Assembly: GCF_024199985.1 (NCBI RefSeq)
Contig: NZ_JANARS010000011.1
Span: forward strand, 62,001 to 126,000
Source: Nocardioides pinisoli
Lineage (GTDB): Bacteria > Actinomycetota > Actinomycetes > Propionibacteriales > Nocardioidaceae
Direction: 5' to 3'
DNA length: 64,000 bases
The notes under the pieces were generated by a model. That model saw nothing but the letters and a program-made list of their open reading frames with translations. It was not told where the DNA came from and did not search any database. Below, piece by piece: positions 9,301-16,949 of the stretch (position 1 is its first letter; each line of letters begins with the position of its first letter). The position numbers were made by a program, and so were the translations under genes.

Positions 9301-10359
9301 CGGGTCCTCGAGCTCGTCCCACCGGCTCGGCAGGTCGAGCAGCGTGACGCCGTGCAGGCCGTCGGGCGGGACGATGTGGTTGCCGGGGGGCAGGTGCCCG
9401 CCGTCGATGACGAGCAGGATGTGCGGCGTGGCGGCGCGCTCGTCGGCGCCGAAGCGCGGCCGGTCGCTGAGGTCGGGCGGCAGCAGGCTGCCGAGGTCGT
9501 CCAGCGAGGTCGAGACCAGGCGCATCGGGCCGACCGCGTCGACCTCCCGGGTGCTCTGGGCGTGCGGCAGCCACTTCACCCAGTCCCAGTGGGTGAGGTT
9601 CTGCTCGGAGCTCAGGACCGCGACGATGAGCTGGTCGGGGTTCTGGAACGCCGTCGCGGAGCAGATCATCGCGCGCGCCGTCGAGCGGACCTCCTCGGCA
9701 TCGCCGCACAGCTCGATGCGGTCGAAGGCGCGCAGGTCGATCGAGGCCGGCAGGTTGGGCTGGAGCCGGTGCACGACGAGCAGGCGGTGGAGGGCGGACG
9801 CGGCAGCCGGGTCGACCTGGTCGACCGGCGCGCTCTCCGGGGGCACGAGCTCCAGCGACAGCGGTTGCGAGCACAGGCCGTAGCGCACGTGGAGGAAGTT
9901 GTCGTCGGACGCGGTGTGCTCCCACAGCCGGGTGCGGTCCTCGGCCAGGGAGGGCAGCGCGGAGGGCTCGGGGTGGTGCCAGTTGAGGGCGCGGCGCTGC
10001 TGGTCGGCCGCCTCGCGCGCCACCCGGCGGATGTTGCTCAGGTAGCGCAGGTACTCGGTCCGCGAGCCGGTCACCTGCTGCGCGCGCTGCTTACGCTGCC
10101 GGTCGATCTGCACGATGATGAAGCCCAGGGTGGCGAACAGGAACATGCCGGCAGCGAGGAAGCTGCGGCTCCGGTTGGCGCCGCCCATGGTCGCGACGAG
10201 CACGATGGAGCCGAGGCTGCCGAGCATCGGGATGGCGTTCATCAGCACGCCGCCGGCGCCCTCGCCCTCCTGCAGCTCGGGCGGCGGCTGCAGCACGATC
10301 TGGCCACCCGGCATCTCCGGCTCGTCGAGCCTCTGGCCACCCCGCAGTGTCGTGCTCAA
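6364..10359 (-). CDS. eccC: Type VII secretion ATPase EccC (fused EccCa-EccCb)
   Basis: A 1331-residue membrane-bound motor of the ESX system. Two N-terminal membrane helices (residues about 40-90) are followed by three FtsK/SpoIIIE ATPase domains with Walker A motifs GATGSGKS (about 485), GGPRSGKS (about 838) and GDGQSGKS (about 1125). Walker B segments LNLVLVDFKGG, FFVLDFGGG and AQIVLVDYRR follow. The third domain normally binds the C-terminal signal of WXG100 substrates. The start is TTG at 10359: it gives the family N-terminus MSTTLRGG..., with a GGGGGA ribosome site; upstream frame overlaps eccD1 on the other strand. It is divergent from eccD1 across 126 bases. Confidence 0.95.
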   Translation of the reverse strand: MSTTLRGGQRLDEPEMPGGQIVLQPPPELQEGEGAGGVLMNAIPMLGSLGSIVLVATMGGANRSRSFLAAGMFLFATLGFIIVQIDRQRKQRAQQVTGSRTEYLRYLSNIRRVAREAADQQRRALNWHHPEPSALPSLAEDRTRLWEHTASDDNFLHVRYGLCSQPLSLELVPPESAPVDQVDPAAASALHRLLVVHRLQPNLPASIDLRAFDRIELCGDAEEVRSTARAMICSATAFQNPDQLIVAVLSSEQNLTHWDWVKWLPHAQSTREVDAVGPMRLVSTSLDDLGSLLPPDLSDRPRFGADERAATPHILLVIDGGHLPPGNHIVPPDGLHGVTLLDLPSRWDELEDPTRLRLEFADAPDELGKRPVSALRLRGEPVRALADQCDIATAEAFARRIAPLKTASAESSSAGGAVDITSTTPDHMDLLGLGDIFSYDPATAWRPRPARDRLRVPIGIGDSGGLIHLDIKESAQQGMGPHGLVIGATGSGKSEFLRTLVLGLVMTHSSEQLNLVLVDFKGGATFAGMADMPHVSAVITNLANELTLVDRMQDALSGEMTRRQELLRDAGNYASVRDYEKARANGEPLEPMPSLFIVVDEFSEMLSAKPEFIDLFVAIGRLGRSLGLHLLLASQRLEEGRLRGLESHLSYRVGLRTFSAGESRAVLGVPDAYELPAVPGLGYLKPDQSTLLRFKAAYVSGPPSSRTRVTRDEGGAIRGILPFTISEVQALEPTEEVTEVAAPQPQQGEQPSLLDIAVTRMVGKGPAAHQVWLPPLDVPDTLDELMPDLVESPDLGLTSPQWRNVPGLVIPLGTVDRPREQRRDTMTLNLTGAAGHVAVVGGPRSGKSTMLRSIVTSMALVTTPLESQFFVLDFGGGTFAPLTRLPHVSGVATRSEPDVVRRVMAEVEGIVDRREAYFRQNGIDSIETYRSRRAQGRADDGWGDVFLVIDGWSTLRAEFDDLEMEIQQLAARGLTFGLHIVTASTRWADYRAAMRDVFGSKLELRLGDPLDSEIDRKVAALVPVGRPGRGLVPSKLHFLGALPRIDGDGSADTLGDGVDDLIKRMAGAWKGPQGPKLRLLPEKVTLEAIREDAVRRGMPEKQILLGINEKELAPIGLDVDAEPHMLVFGDGQSGKSALLRAYVHEIMRTRTPKEAQIVLVDYRRSMLGEVPDEYLLNYLTSATQATPTLKDIASYLEGRIPGPDVTPDQLRSRSWWTGAEVFVVVDDYDLVATAQSSPVSSLQPLMAQARDVGLHVVVARRTGGASRALYEPVIQSLRDLAMPGVMLSGPRDEGILIGNLRPQPAPEGRARVVTRDGGTQTAQLAWLDPTM

Positions 10360-10396
10360 CGCGTCCCCCAGTGCCGTGCCCGATGAAGTCGCCCCG

Positions 10397-10439
10397 ATGA
10401 TAGGTGTGCTGCCACGCGGGTCGCACCTGCGACTACTCT
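10397..10439. promoter_or_regulatory. Divergent eccC / eccD1 promoter region
   Basis: Leftward TATCAT (10397-10402) lies about 38 bases before the eccC TTG. Rightward TACTCT (10434-10439) lies 46 bases before the eccD1 GTG. The two -10 boxes are back-to-back, so one regulator could control both arms of the ESX locus. Confidence 0.5.
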
Positions 10440-10485
10440 CCAGCGGAGGGCTGCTCGTCCCACGGGCGACGCGAAGGGGGAACTG

Positions 10486-11853
10486 GTGTCGGACGTCGCG
10501 ATGTCCAGCGGTGCTGGCGCGACCATCGCGCTGAGCATCCACGGCCCGGCCGGGGTGCTCGACCTCGTCGTGCCCGCGGGTGCCACCTCGGTCGACGTCG
10601 CCCGCGAGTACGCCAAGCAGGCCGACGTGCCGGGCATCCCGCTGCTGCAGACCGCCCTCGGCGAGCGCCTCAACGCCGCCGTCCCGCTGGGCGAGGCGGG
10701 CATCGAGCCCGGTGACGTCCTCGTCGCGACGACGGGCGTGCACCGGCCGCGCCGGGTGACGCTGCTGCAGGCGGCGAAGAACGCCCCGGAGAGCCCCGCG
10801 CTGGCCGCGCTGATCGCCTGGGTGGCCGCGCTGGTCGCCGCGCTCGCCGCCTGGTACGCCGGTCGCGCCGGCGACGACGTCGTACGCACCGTCACGGTGG
10901 GGCTGCTGCTCGCCTGCTCCCTCGTCGGGGTGCTCCCGCTCGGTCGCCATGCCCGGCAGCGGGCAGCGGCCGCCCCCGCCTTCGCCGCGGCCGCCGCGTT
11001 CGCGGCCCTCTACGAGCCCGGCGTCCACCTGCTCCCGGCCATCCTGGGTGCGGCCGGCATCGCGGCCGCGGTCGTCGCCGGCATCGGCCGCGCGCTGTCG
11101 GTCGGCAGCGACGAGGTGAGCACCGTGTGGATCGTCAGCGGGCTCGCCGTCTTCGCCTGCTGTGCCGTGCCGGCCATGCTCGGCTGGGACGCGCGGGTCG
11201 CCTGGACCCTGCTGGTCTTCGGTTCGATGATGGCGGCGCGCTTCGCGCCCTCGCTCGCGGTCGACGTGCCCGACGAGGCGCTGCTCGACCTCGACCGGCT
11301 GGCCGTCACCGCCTGGTCGGCCCGCGACACCCAGCGCCACGGCCGGCGCGGACGCATCGTCGTCGCGGCCGACGCGATGGAGCGCCTGGTGCACCGCGCC
11401 TCGCGCATCGTCACCGGCGCCGCGGCCGCGATCCTGGTGACGGTGCTCGTCGCCAGCCCGCTCCTGCTGCACACCGCGACGATCGACCTCGACCGCATCG
11501 GTGCCCGCTGCCTCGTGTTCTTCGCGGGCTGCTCGCTGCTCCTCGCGGCCCGGTCCTACCGCCACGCCGCGGCGCGGGTCCTGCTGCGCCTGGCCGGCCT
11601 CGGCGCGCTGGTGGTGCTGGGGGTGCACCTCGCCACGGGGCCGGGTGCGGCCCACGTCGACACGTTCTTCTACGTCACCGTCGTGCTGGGCGTCATCGCC
11701 GTGGCGGCGGCCGTGGCCACCGGGCGCGGGTGGCGGTCGGTGTGGTGGTCGCGCCGCGCCGAGGTCGCCGAGTCGCTGTGCGGCAGCTTCGCCTTCGCCG
11801 CTGCCGTCGTCGCGGCAGGCGTCTTCCGCCGGCTGTGGGAGATGACGTCGTGA
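10486..11853 (+). CDS. eccD: Type VII secretion integral membrane protein EccD (copy 1)
   Basis: A 455-residue protein with an N-terminal ubiquitin-like (YukD) domain (residues about 12-85), a linker, and about 11 hydrophobic helices (about 105-450). This is the EccD architecture; in solved ESX complexes EccD dimers line the membrane chamber beside EccC. The start is GTG at 10486 with GAAGGGGG upstream. It diverges from eccC and precedes the esx pair by 185 bases. It is clearly distinct in sequence from the second EccD at 12827-14209. Ala- and Val-rich helices make exact helix limits uncertain. Confidence 0.85.
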   Translation: MSDVAMSSGAGATIALSIHGPAGVLDLVVPAGATSVDVAREYAKQADVPGIPLLQTALGERLNAAVPLGEAGIEPGDVLVATTGVHRPRRVTLLQAAKNAPESPALAALIAWVAALVAALAAWYAGRAGDDVVRTVTVGLLLACSLVGVLPLGRHARQRAAAAPAFAAAAAFAALYEPGVHLLPAILGAAGIAAAVVAGIGRALSVGSDEVSTVWIVSGLAVFACCAVPAMLGWDARVAWTLLVFGSMMAARFAPSLAVDVPDEALLDLDRLAVTAWSARDTQRHGRRGRIVVAADAMERLVHRASRIVTGAAAAILVTVLVASPLLLHTATIDLDRIGARCLVFFAGCSLLLAARSYRHAAARVLLRLAGLGALVVLGVHLATGPGAAHVDTFFYVTVVLGVIAVAAAVATGRGWRSVWWSRRAEVAESLCGSFAFAAAVVAAGVFRRLWEMTS

Positions 11854-12038
11854 TCGGCACGGGTCCGCCGGTCTCCCGCGGCGGCGTCGATCGGTGGATT
11901 GATGTTTAGCCCGAAAACGGTCGGGTAGATGCACGTCAGCGCGGGGGGCCGGGACGTCTCCCCGAGCACCGGATCACAGTCCAGTGAGTCACCAACACAA
12001 CACTCGGTCGGTTCGGCCACCGAGGGAGAAGGATCGAC
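11854..12038 (+). promoter_or_regulatory. Intergenic leader of the esx pair
   Basis: This 185-base gap is relatively AT-rich around 11878-11930 (a TTGATG element, a short CCCGA...TCGGG hairpin and a TAGATG hexamer), which is where I expect the esx promoter. A strong GGAGAAGGA ribosome site lies 6 bases before the ATG at 12039, fitting a highly expressed secreted product. No precise promoter assignment is possible. Confidence 0.4.
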
Positions 12039-12350
12039 ATGAGCGAGATGTACGGCCAGACAGAGAAGGCCCTCTCCAAGGGTGCTGACTTCGTCGACCA
12101 GGCCCGCGGCGACGTCAAGAACAAGTGCGGTGTTCTGTCCGGCAACATCCAGACGATGATGGGCGGATGGGGCGGCCAGGGTGCCACCGCGTTCAACAAC
12201 CTGATGATCGCCTGGGACCAGAAGCAGGAGACCATCCTCAAGGCCCTCGACCAGCTCGCGGCCTCCATGAAGGAGACGGAGCGCGACAACGTCTCGACCG
12301 ACGAGGCCCAGTCCGCCACCCACGCCAACCTCCAGGGCCGTCTCGGCTGA
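12039..12350 (+). CDS. WXG100 family protein, EsxA/ESAT-6-like
   Basis: A 103-residue helical-hairpin protein with the central WGG turn (MGGWGGQGA) near residue 44 and no signal peptide, the hallmark of ESX substrates. It has no YxxxD/E motif at its C-terminus, so it is probably the partner of the next gene's product, which does. It ends 36 bases before that gene, and the two should form a 1:1 heterodimer exported by EccC. Confidence 0.92.
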   Translation: MSEMYGQTEKALSKGADFVDQARGDVKNKCGVLSGNIQTMMGGWGGQGATAFNNLMIAWDQKQETILKALDQLAASMKETERDNVSTDEAQSATHANLQGRLG

Positions 12351-12386
12351 CGCCGACACCTGACTTCTGAGATCTAGGAGATCGAC

Positions 12387-12677
12387 ATGACTTTCGACGG
12401 AATCAAGGTCCAGCACGGCAGCCTCGACGCCGGTGCGGCCGACGTGATGAAGGCGGCCAAGGACATCGAGGCCCGCCTCACCCAGCTCGAGAACGAGCTC
12501 AACCCCCTCAAGTCGGACTGGAACGGTAACGCCAAGATGGCCTACGACCAGGCCAAGGCCAAGTGGGACCAGGCGATGTCCGAGATGACCCTCCTGCTGC
12601 AGCAGGCCAGCCAGGGTGTCGACGCGTCCAACGCCGAGTACAAGGCGGCCGACGCCCGGGGCGCCAACCGCTTCTGA
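12387..12677 (+). CDS. WXG100 family protein, EsxB/CFP-10-like
   Basis: A 96-residue helical-hairpin protein with a WNG turn (SDWNGNAK) near residue 43. The tail contains YKAAD, which fits the YxxxD/E general type VII secretion signal, 13 residues from the C-terminus. It is therefore the signal-bearing partner that EccC should recognise. An AGGAGA ribosome site precedes the ATG. It lies between the two eccD genes. Confidence 0.93.
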   Translation: MTFDGIKVQHGSLDAGAADVMKAAKDIEARLTQLENELNPLKSDWNGNAKMAYDQAKAKWDQAMSEMTLLLQQASQGVDASNAEYKAADARGANRF

Positions 12678-12692
12678 GCAGCACCCACCGTC

Positions 12693-12728
12693 CGAGGCCG
12701 GTCGTCCCTCCGGGGGCGTCCGGCCTCG
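12693..12728 (+). terminator. Hairpin after the esx pair
   Basis: Nine-base arms CGAGGCCGG (12693-12701) and CCGGCCTCG (12720-12728) form a stem 15 bases after the EsxB stop. It may partly terminate esx transcripts, giving more esx mRNA than downstream ecc mRNA. Confidence 0.6.
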
Positions 12729-12754
12729 TGGCATTTCCGCGAGCGGCTTTCGCC

Positions 12755-12760
12755 TAGGCT
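12755..12760 (+). promoter_or_regulatory. -10 hexamer TAGGCT before the second eccD
   Basis: TAGGCT lies 67 bases before the ATG at 12827, just after the esx hairpin. The eccD2-eccB-mycP operon can therefore be transcribed separately from the esx pair. Confidence 0.55.
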
Positions 12761-12826
12761 GCTCCCCGTTCAGTGCTCCGGCCCCTCGGCCGACGCAGGT
12801 GCAAGGACATTCAGGGGGAAACACCA

Positions 12827-14209
12827 ATGAGTCAGGGGTCCTCGGTCGCGTCGGGCCTGGTCCGGGTGACCATCGCCTCCGGATCGCGACGCGTCGATCT
12901 CGTGCTGCCGGGCTCGATCCCGGTGGCCGAGCTCGTCCCGGAGCTCGCCCGCTCCGTCGGCCTGCTCGACGCCTCCACCGTCTACGGCGGCTACCGCCTG
13001 GTGACGCAGGAGGGCCGGATCCTTGCCAACAACGCCGGCCTGACGATGCAGGGCATCGAGGACGGCGGCCTGCTGACGGTCACCGCCGGTGTCGACGACA
13101 AGGCCCCCCGGGTCTACGACGACGTCGTCGAGGCCATGGCCGACGTCGTGGAGAACGAGCTGAAGCCGTGGGAGCCCGCGGCGGGACGTCGTACGGCGCT
13201 CGGCGCGGGCAGCATCCTGCTCGGCCTCGGCGCCCTGGCCCTGCTGCTGCAGGGCGAGAGCCTGCTCGGCGGCGTCGCCGCTGCGGTGATCGCCGCGCTT
13301 CTCGTGGTCGGCGGCATCGTGCTGACCCGCGCGCAGGGCGAGCCCGAGGCCGGTGTCGCGATCTCGCTGCTCGCCGCGCTCTACGCCGCCGTCGCCGGGC
13401 TCTTGCTCGCGCCCGGCGACCTGCCGGAGTGGACCTGGCCGCTCGCCGAGGCCTTCTTCGCCGACCCGCTGCTCTACGCCGGCCTGGGTGTCCTCGCGGT
13501 CGGGCTCGTCGCGGTGGTCGGCCTCCAGGACGGTCGGGCCCTGGTCATCCCCGCCGTGGTGGTGGGTGCGGTCCTCGTCGCCGGCTCGGTGCTCATCCGG
13601 GTCTTCTCGCTCGAGCCGTCGACCGTCTTCGTCGTCCTGCTCACCCTCGTCGTCCTGGCGGGCAGCGTCTTCCCGTGGCTCGCCCTCGGCGTGACCGGCA
13701 CCAGCGTCGACCAGCTCTACTCGCTCCACGACATCACCGCCGACCCCGACGAGATCGACCCCGACGAGGTGGCCGACGACGCCCGCGTCGGCCACGAGAT
13801 CCTCCTCGCGGTGTCGGCCACGGTCGGCACCCTCCTGGTCCTCCTCGCCCCCTTCGCGGTGGGGCGTGGCGTCTACGGCACGGTCCTCGCCGCGGTCTGC
13901 TGCCTCGCCGTCATGTTCCGCACCCGCCAGTACCGCACCGGCTCTGAGGTGCTCGCCGGCCTCACCTCGGGCATCCTCGGACTGGTCTCGGTGGCGCTGT
14001 CGATGCTGCTGATCCACGACGGCTGGCGCGCCGGTGCCGCCATCGGCCTGGCCGGCGTCGGCGCGGTGCTGCTCGCGCTCACGCTCGTGCCCGCCTCGCC
14101 GTCGGTGCGCCGCGGCCGCATGGGCGACGTGGTCGAGACCATGACGTTGCTCGCGCTGCTACCGCTGATGGTGCTCGCGGCCGGCTTCGTGTCCGCGGTG
14201 GCGGGCTGA
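12827..14209 (+). CDS. eccD: Type VII secretion integral membrane protein EccD (copy 2)
   Basis: A 460-residue protein with an N-terminal ubiquitin-like domain (residues about 12-90, including LVRVTIASGSRRVDLVLPG and YRLVTQEGRIL) and about 11 hydrophobic helices from about residue 128. The central acidic DPDEIDPDE loop (about 305) matches typical EccD cytosolic loops. The first 80 residues look more canonical than those of copy 1. The ATG at 12827 has CAGGGGGA upstream. The gene precedes eccB by 16 bases. A second, divergent EccD in one locus suggests a heterodimeric membrane chamber (see findings). Confidence 0.9.
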   Translation: MSQGSSVASGLVRVTIASGSRRVDLVLPGSIPVAELVPELARSVGLLDASTVYGGYRLVTQEGRILANNAGLTMQGIEDGGLLTVTAGVDDKAPRVYDDVVEAMADVVENELKPWEPAAGRRTALGAGSILLGLGALALLLQGESLLGGVAAAVIAALLVVGGIVLTRAQGEPEAGVAISLLAALYAAVAGLLLAPGDLPEWTWPLAEAFFADPLLYAGLGVLAVGLVAVVGLQDGRALVIPAVVVGAVLVAGSVLIRVFSLEPSTVFVVLLTLVVLAGSVFPWLALGVTGTSVDQLYSLHDITADPDEIDPDEVADDARVGHEILLAVSATVGTLLVLLAPFAVGRGVYGTVLAAVCCLAVMFRTRQYRTGSEVLAGLTSGILGLVSVALSMLLIHDGWRAGAAIGLAGVGAVLLALTLVPASPSVRRGRMGDVVETMTLLALLPLMVLAAGFVSAVAG

Positions 14210-14225
14210 GGCGGGCGGGCGAGAG

Positions 14226-15650
14226 ATGGCCACCAAGAAGGACCTCGTCGAGGCCCACGCGTTCAGCCGCCGCCGCCTCGTCACCGCCTTCGTCTCCGGC
14301 GCTCCGGGCGGCCGCGAGGTGGAGCCGGTGCGCCCGGGGCGGGTGCTCATCGGCGGCGTCGCCCTCTCCGTGCTGCTCCTCGCCGGTGCGGCGATCGCGG
14401 GCTTCCTGCTCGGTCGTCCCCCAGCGCAGTGGCTCGACGACGGCAGCTTCGTGATCTCCAAGGACACCGGCGAGCAGTACGTCGTCCTGCGCGGCGACGG
14501 CGACGAGCCGCTGCTGCAGCGGGTGCCCAACTACGTCTCGGCGCAGCTGCTGCTCGGTGATGCCGAGCTCACGCCGTTCACCGTGCGCGACAAGTACATC
14601 CGCACCGTCCAGCTCGGCGAGGACCTCGGCATCGACGCCGCCCCGGCCAGCCTCCCGTCCGCCGACGAGCTCGTCGACGACGGCTGGACCGCCTGCACCG
14701 GCGAGGGCCTGGGCATCAAGCTCGCGGTGCAACGCACCCCGACCGTCGAGGACCTGGTGGCGTCCGCCTTCCTCGTCCGCAGCAAGGGCACCGACTGGTT
14801 GATCGCCACGGCGCCCCCGGTCGGCAGCGAGCAGGGCAGCGCCTACCGCTTCCCCATGCCCGCCGACGAGACCCAGGCCTCGACGCTGGGCGACCGGCTC
14901 GGCTTCGGTGCCTCGGCGACCGAGGTGGACCCCGACTGGCTCAACCTCTTCCGGCTGGGCCAGCCGCTCGAGCAGACGTCGTTCGGCGTGACTCGCGCGG
15001 GTGAGCCCGTGCCCTACGGCAGCACCGGCACCGATCTCTCGCGCTACCAGATCGGTGACCTGCTGCGCTCCAGCAGCGGCGCCTACTACCTGCTGGGCGA
15101 CGAGAAGCCCGAGCGGCTCAGCGACTTCGACGCCATGGTCTACGAGGTGGTCGGCGGGTCCACCCAGGAGCTGTCCGAGGACCTGTCGGCGTCGTTCGGC
15201 GACCCGAAGACCCCCGCCGAGTGGCCCGGCGAGATCCCGCAGCCGATCACCAACGGAGCGCTGTGCGCGGTGCTGCACCCCGAGCCCGGCGCCGACGCGT
15301 CCTTCACCCTCGCGACCAACCCGACCGGCGCGGCCGACCCGGCCGAGGCCGACGTGCGCCCGGGCCGCCACGCCGTCGACGTCGAGCCGAGCGCCGGGGC
15401 CTACGTGCTCTCCGGCTCCGGCGAGGCCGCCGACACCGGCACCCGCTACGTCATCGACCCCAAGGGCGAGAAGTACGAGCTGGTCGGCGCGGAGGTGCCC
15501 GACTACCTGGGCTACGGCGACGTCGACCCGCCGCTGGTGCCGAGCGCGTGGCTGGAGTTCTTCGAGCCCGGCGTGCAGCTGTCGACCAACGGCGCGCGGC
15601 GGGTCCCCGTGGACGCCCCGGCGGAAGACGCTGCGGCGGACGCCGGCTGA
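14226..15650 (+). CDS. eccB: Type VII secretion protein EccB
   Basis: A 474-residue protein: a short cytosolic N-terminus with the family signature ATKKDLVEAHAFSRRR, one membrane helix (residues about 40-62) and a large extracytoplasmic domain of R1-R4-type repeats. EccB forms the periplasmic part of the ESX complex. Its length is usual for the family. Its stop shares one base with the mycP start (15648-15652), which couples the two. An acidic/alanine-rich tail ends the protein. Confidence 0.95.
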   Translation: MATKKDLVEAHAFSRRRLVTAFVSGAPGGREVEPVRPGRVLIGGVALSVLLLAGAAIAGFLLGRPPAQWLDDGSFVISKDTGEQYVVLRGDGDEPLLQRVPNYVSAQLLLGDAELTPFTVRDKYIRTVQLGEDLGIDAAPASLPSADELVDDGWTACTGEGLGIKLAVQRTPTVEDLVASAFLVRSKGTDWLIATAPPVGSEQGSAYRFPMPADETQASTLGDRLGFGASATEVDPDWLNLFRLGQPLEQTSFGVTRAGEPVPYGSTGTDLSRYQIGDLLRSSSGAYYLLGDEKPERLSDFDAMVYEVVGGSTQELSEDLSASFGDPKTPAEWPGEIPQPITNGALCAVLHPEPGADASFTLATNPTGAADPAEADVRPGRHAVDVEPSAGAYVLSGSGEAADTGTRYVIDPKGEKYELVGAEVPDYLGYGDVDPPLVPSAWLEFFEPGVQLSTNGARRVPVDAPAEDAAADAG

Positions 15651-16915
15651 TGGCTGCGCCGTCGCCGGGCCGTCGCCCGACCCTGCGCCGCCCGCTCGTG
15701 CGTACGACGCTCGCCGCGGGCCTGCTCGCCGCCTCCGTCGTGCCGCTGGGCGCCGCGCCCGCCGCCGCCGACCACGCCGCCCCCTGCGTGGAGAGCGAGG
15801 TGCCGGGCTCCGAGCGGCTCGCCGACACCCACACCAAGGACAACGCGGCCCACGACCGGATGCACGTGGAGCAGGCCCAGGAGGTCGCGACCGGCCGCGG
15901 GGTGAAGGTCGCCGTGATCGACAGCGGCGTGGTGGGCTTCGAGGGGCTCGCCGTCGCCGGCGCCACGACCATCGCGGGCGTCGACCCCGCCACCCGGCTC
16001 TCGGGCCACGGCACCATCGTCGCGGGCCTGATCGCGGGCCCCCGCGGCGTGGCGCCCGACGCCCAGGTCTACGACGTCAAGGTCTACGACGCCGCCGAGG
16101 CCGACACCACCCAGGGGGAGCGGGCGCTGACCTCGGCCGGCATCGCCGCGGGCATCGAGGCCGTGATCCGCGCGCAGCCCCAGCAACAGGTCGACATCGT
16201 CAGCATCTCGCTGGCCGTGCCGCAGCCCGACCCGGTGCTCGAGTCCGCGGTGGCCCGGCTCGTCGACCAGGGGGTCGTGGTCGTCGCCGCCGCCGGCAAC
16301 GCCTCGGCCACCCCCGACGAGGGTTTCCGGGGCACGCCGGGCAACGACGCCGACGTCTATCCCGCCGACTACCCCGGGGTGCTCGCGGTCAGCGCCGTGC
16401 CACCGGGGGACGAGCACCCCAGCGCCTACGTCCTGCCCAACCTCGACACCGACGTCGCGGCGCCCACCGTCGGTGCCATCTCCGTCAACGCCACCGGTCA
16501 GGTGTGCGAGGTCGACCAGGTCGCGACCTCGTGGGCCGCGGCCGAGGTCACCGGCGTCATGGCGCTGCTCAAGGAGCGCTTCCCGCGGGAGACCCCCCAG
16601 CAGCTCGTCGCCCGGCTGCAGGCGACCACCGAGGGGGCCGGCGCCCCCGAGGGCCCGGACGGCGAGGCGGCGAGCCCGTGGACCGGCGCCGGCGTGGTGC
16701 AGGCCCACGACGCCCTCACCCGCGAGATCGAGCCCGGTCGCAAGGGGAAGGTCGAGACGACCGTCCCGGAGGTGCGAGCCGACGCGCAGGCGCCGCCGGC
16801 GCCCGAGCGCGTCGACCTCTTCGGCACGCCCCGCGCCATCCTGCTGTGGTCGGGCCTGGTCGCCGGGTCGCTGCTGGCGCTCGCCTTCATGCTGCGGCCG
16901 TTGCTGCGACGTTGA
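15650..16915 (+). CDS. mycP: Mycosin, type VII secretion-associated subtilisin-like protease
   Basis: A 421-residue S8 protease. Signal peptide residues 1-40; catalytic triad Asp91 (VAVIDSGV), His120 (SGHGTIVAG) and Ser294 (TSWAAAEV), with oxyanion Asn217 (AAAGN). A C-terminal membrane helix (about 397-415) anchors it to the outer face of the membrane, as in MycP. The serine motif reads ATSWAAAE where subtilases usually have GTSxA(A/S)P, so the motif is relaxed but the nucleophile is kept. A mycosin is required for ESX complex stability in mycobacteria. It is the last gene of the eccD2-eccB-mycP unit. Confidence 0.93.
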   Translation: MAAPSPGRRPTLRRPLVRTTLAAGLLAASVVPLGAAPAAADHAAPCVESEVPGSERLADTHTKDNAAHDRMHVEQAQEVATGRGVKVAVIDSGVVGFEGLAVAGATTIAGVDPATRLSGHGTIVAGLIAGPRGVAPDAQVYDVKVYDAAEADTTQGERALTSAGIAAGIEAVIRAQPQQQVDIVSISLAVPQPDPVLESAVARLVDQGVVVVAAAGNASATPDEGFRGTPGNDADVYPADYPGVLAVSAVPPGDEHPSAYVLPNLDTDVAAPTVGAISVNATGQVCEVDQVATSWAAAEVTGVMALLKERFPRETPQQLVARLQATTEGAGAPEGPDGEAASPWTGAGVVQAHDALTREIEPGRKGKVETTVPEVRADAQAPPAPERVDLFGTPRAILLWSGLVAGSLLALAFMLRPLLRR

Positions 16916-16949
16916 GCCACGACGTCGCGGTCCATGATGGAATCACGCC

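Noticed and set aside
10360..11934. Extension of eccC upstream to 11934
   Set aside because: The extra 500 residues are Arg/Pro/Gly-rich shadow of eccD1 on the other strand. The TTG at 10359 gives the family N-terminus.
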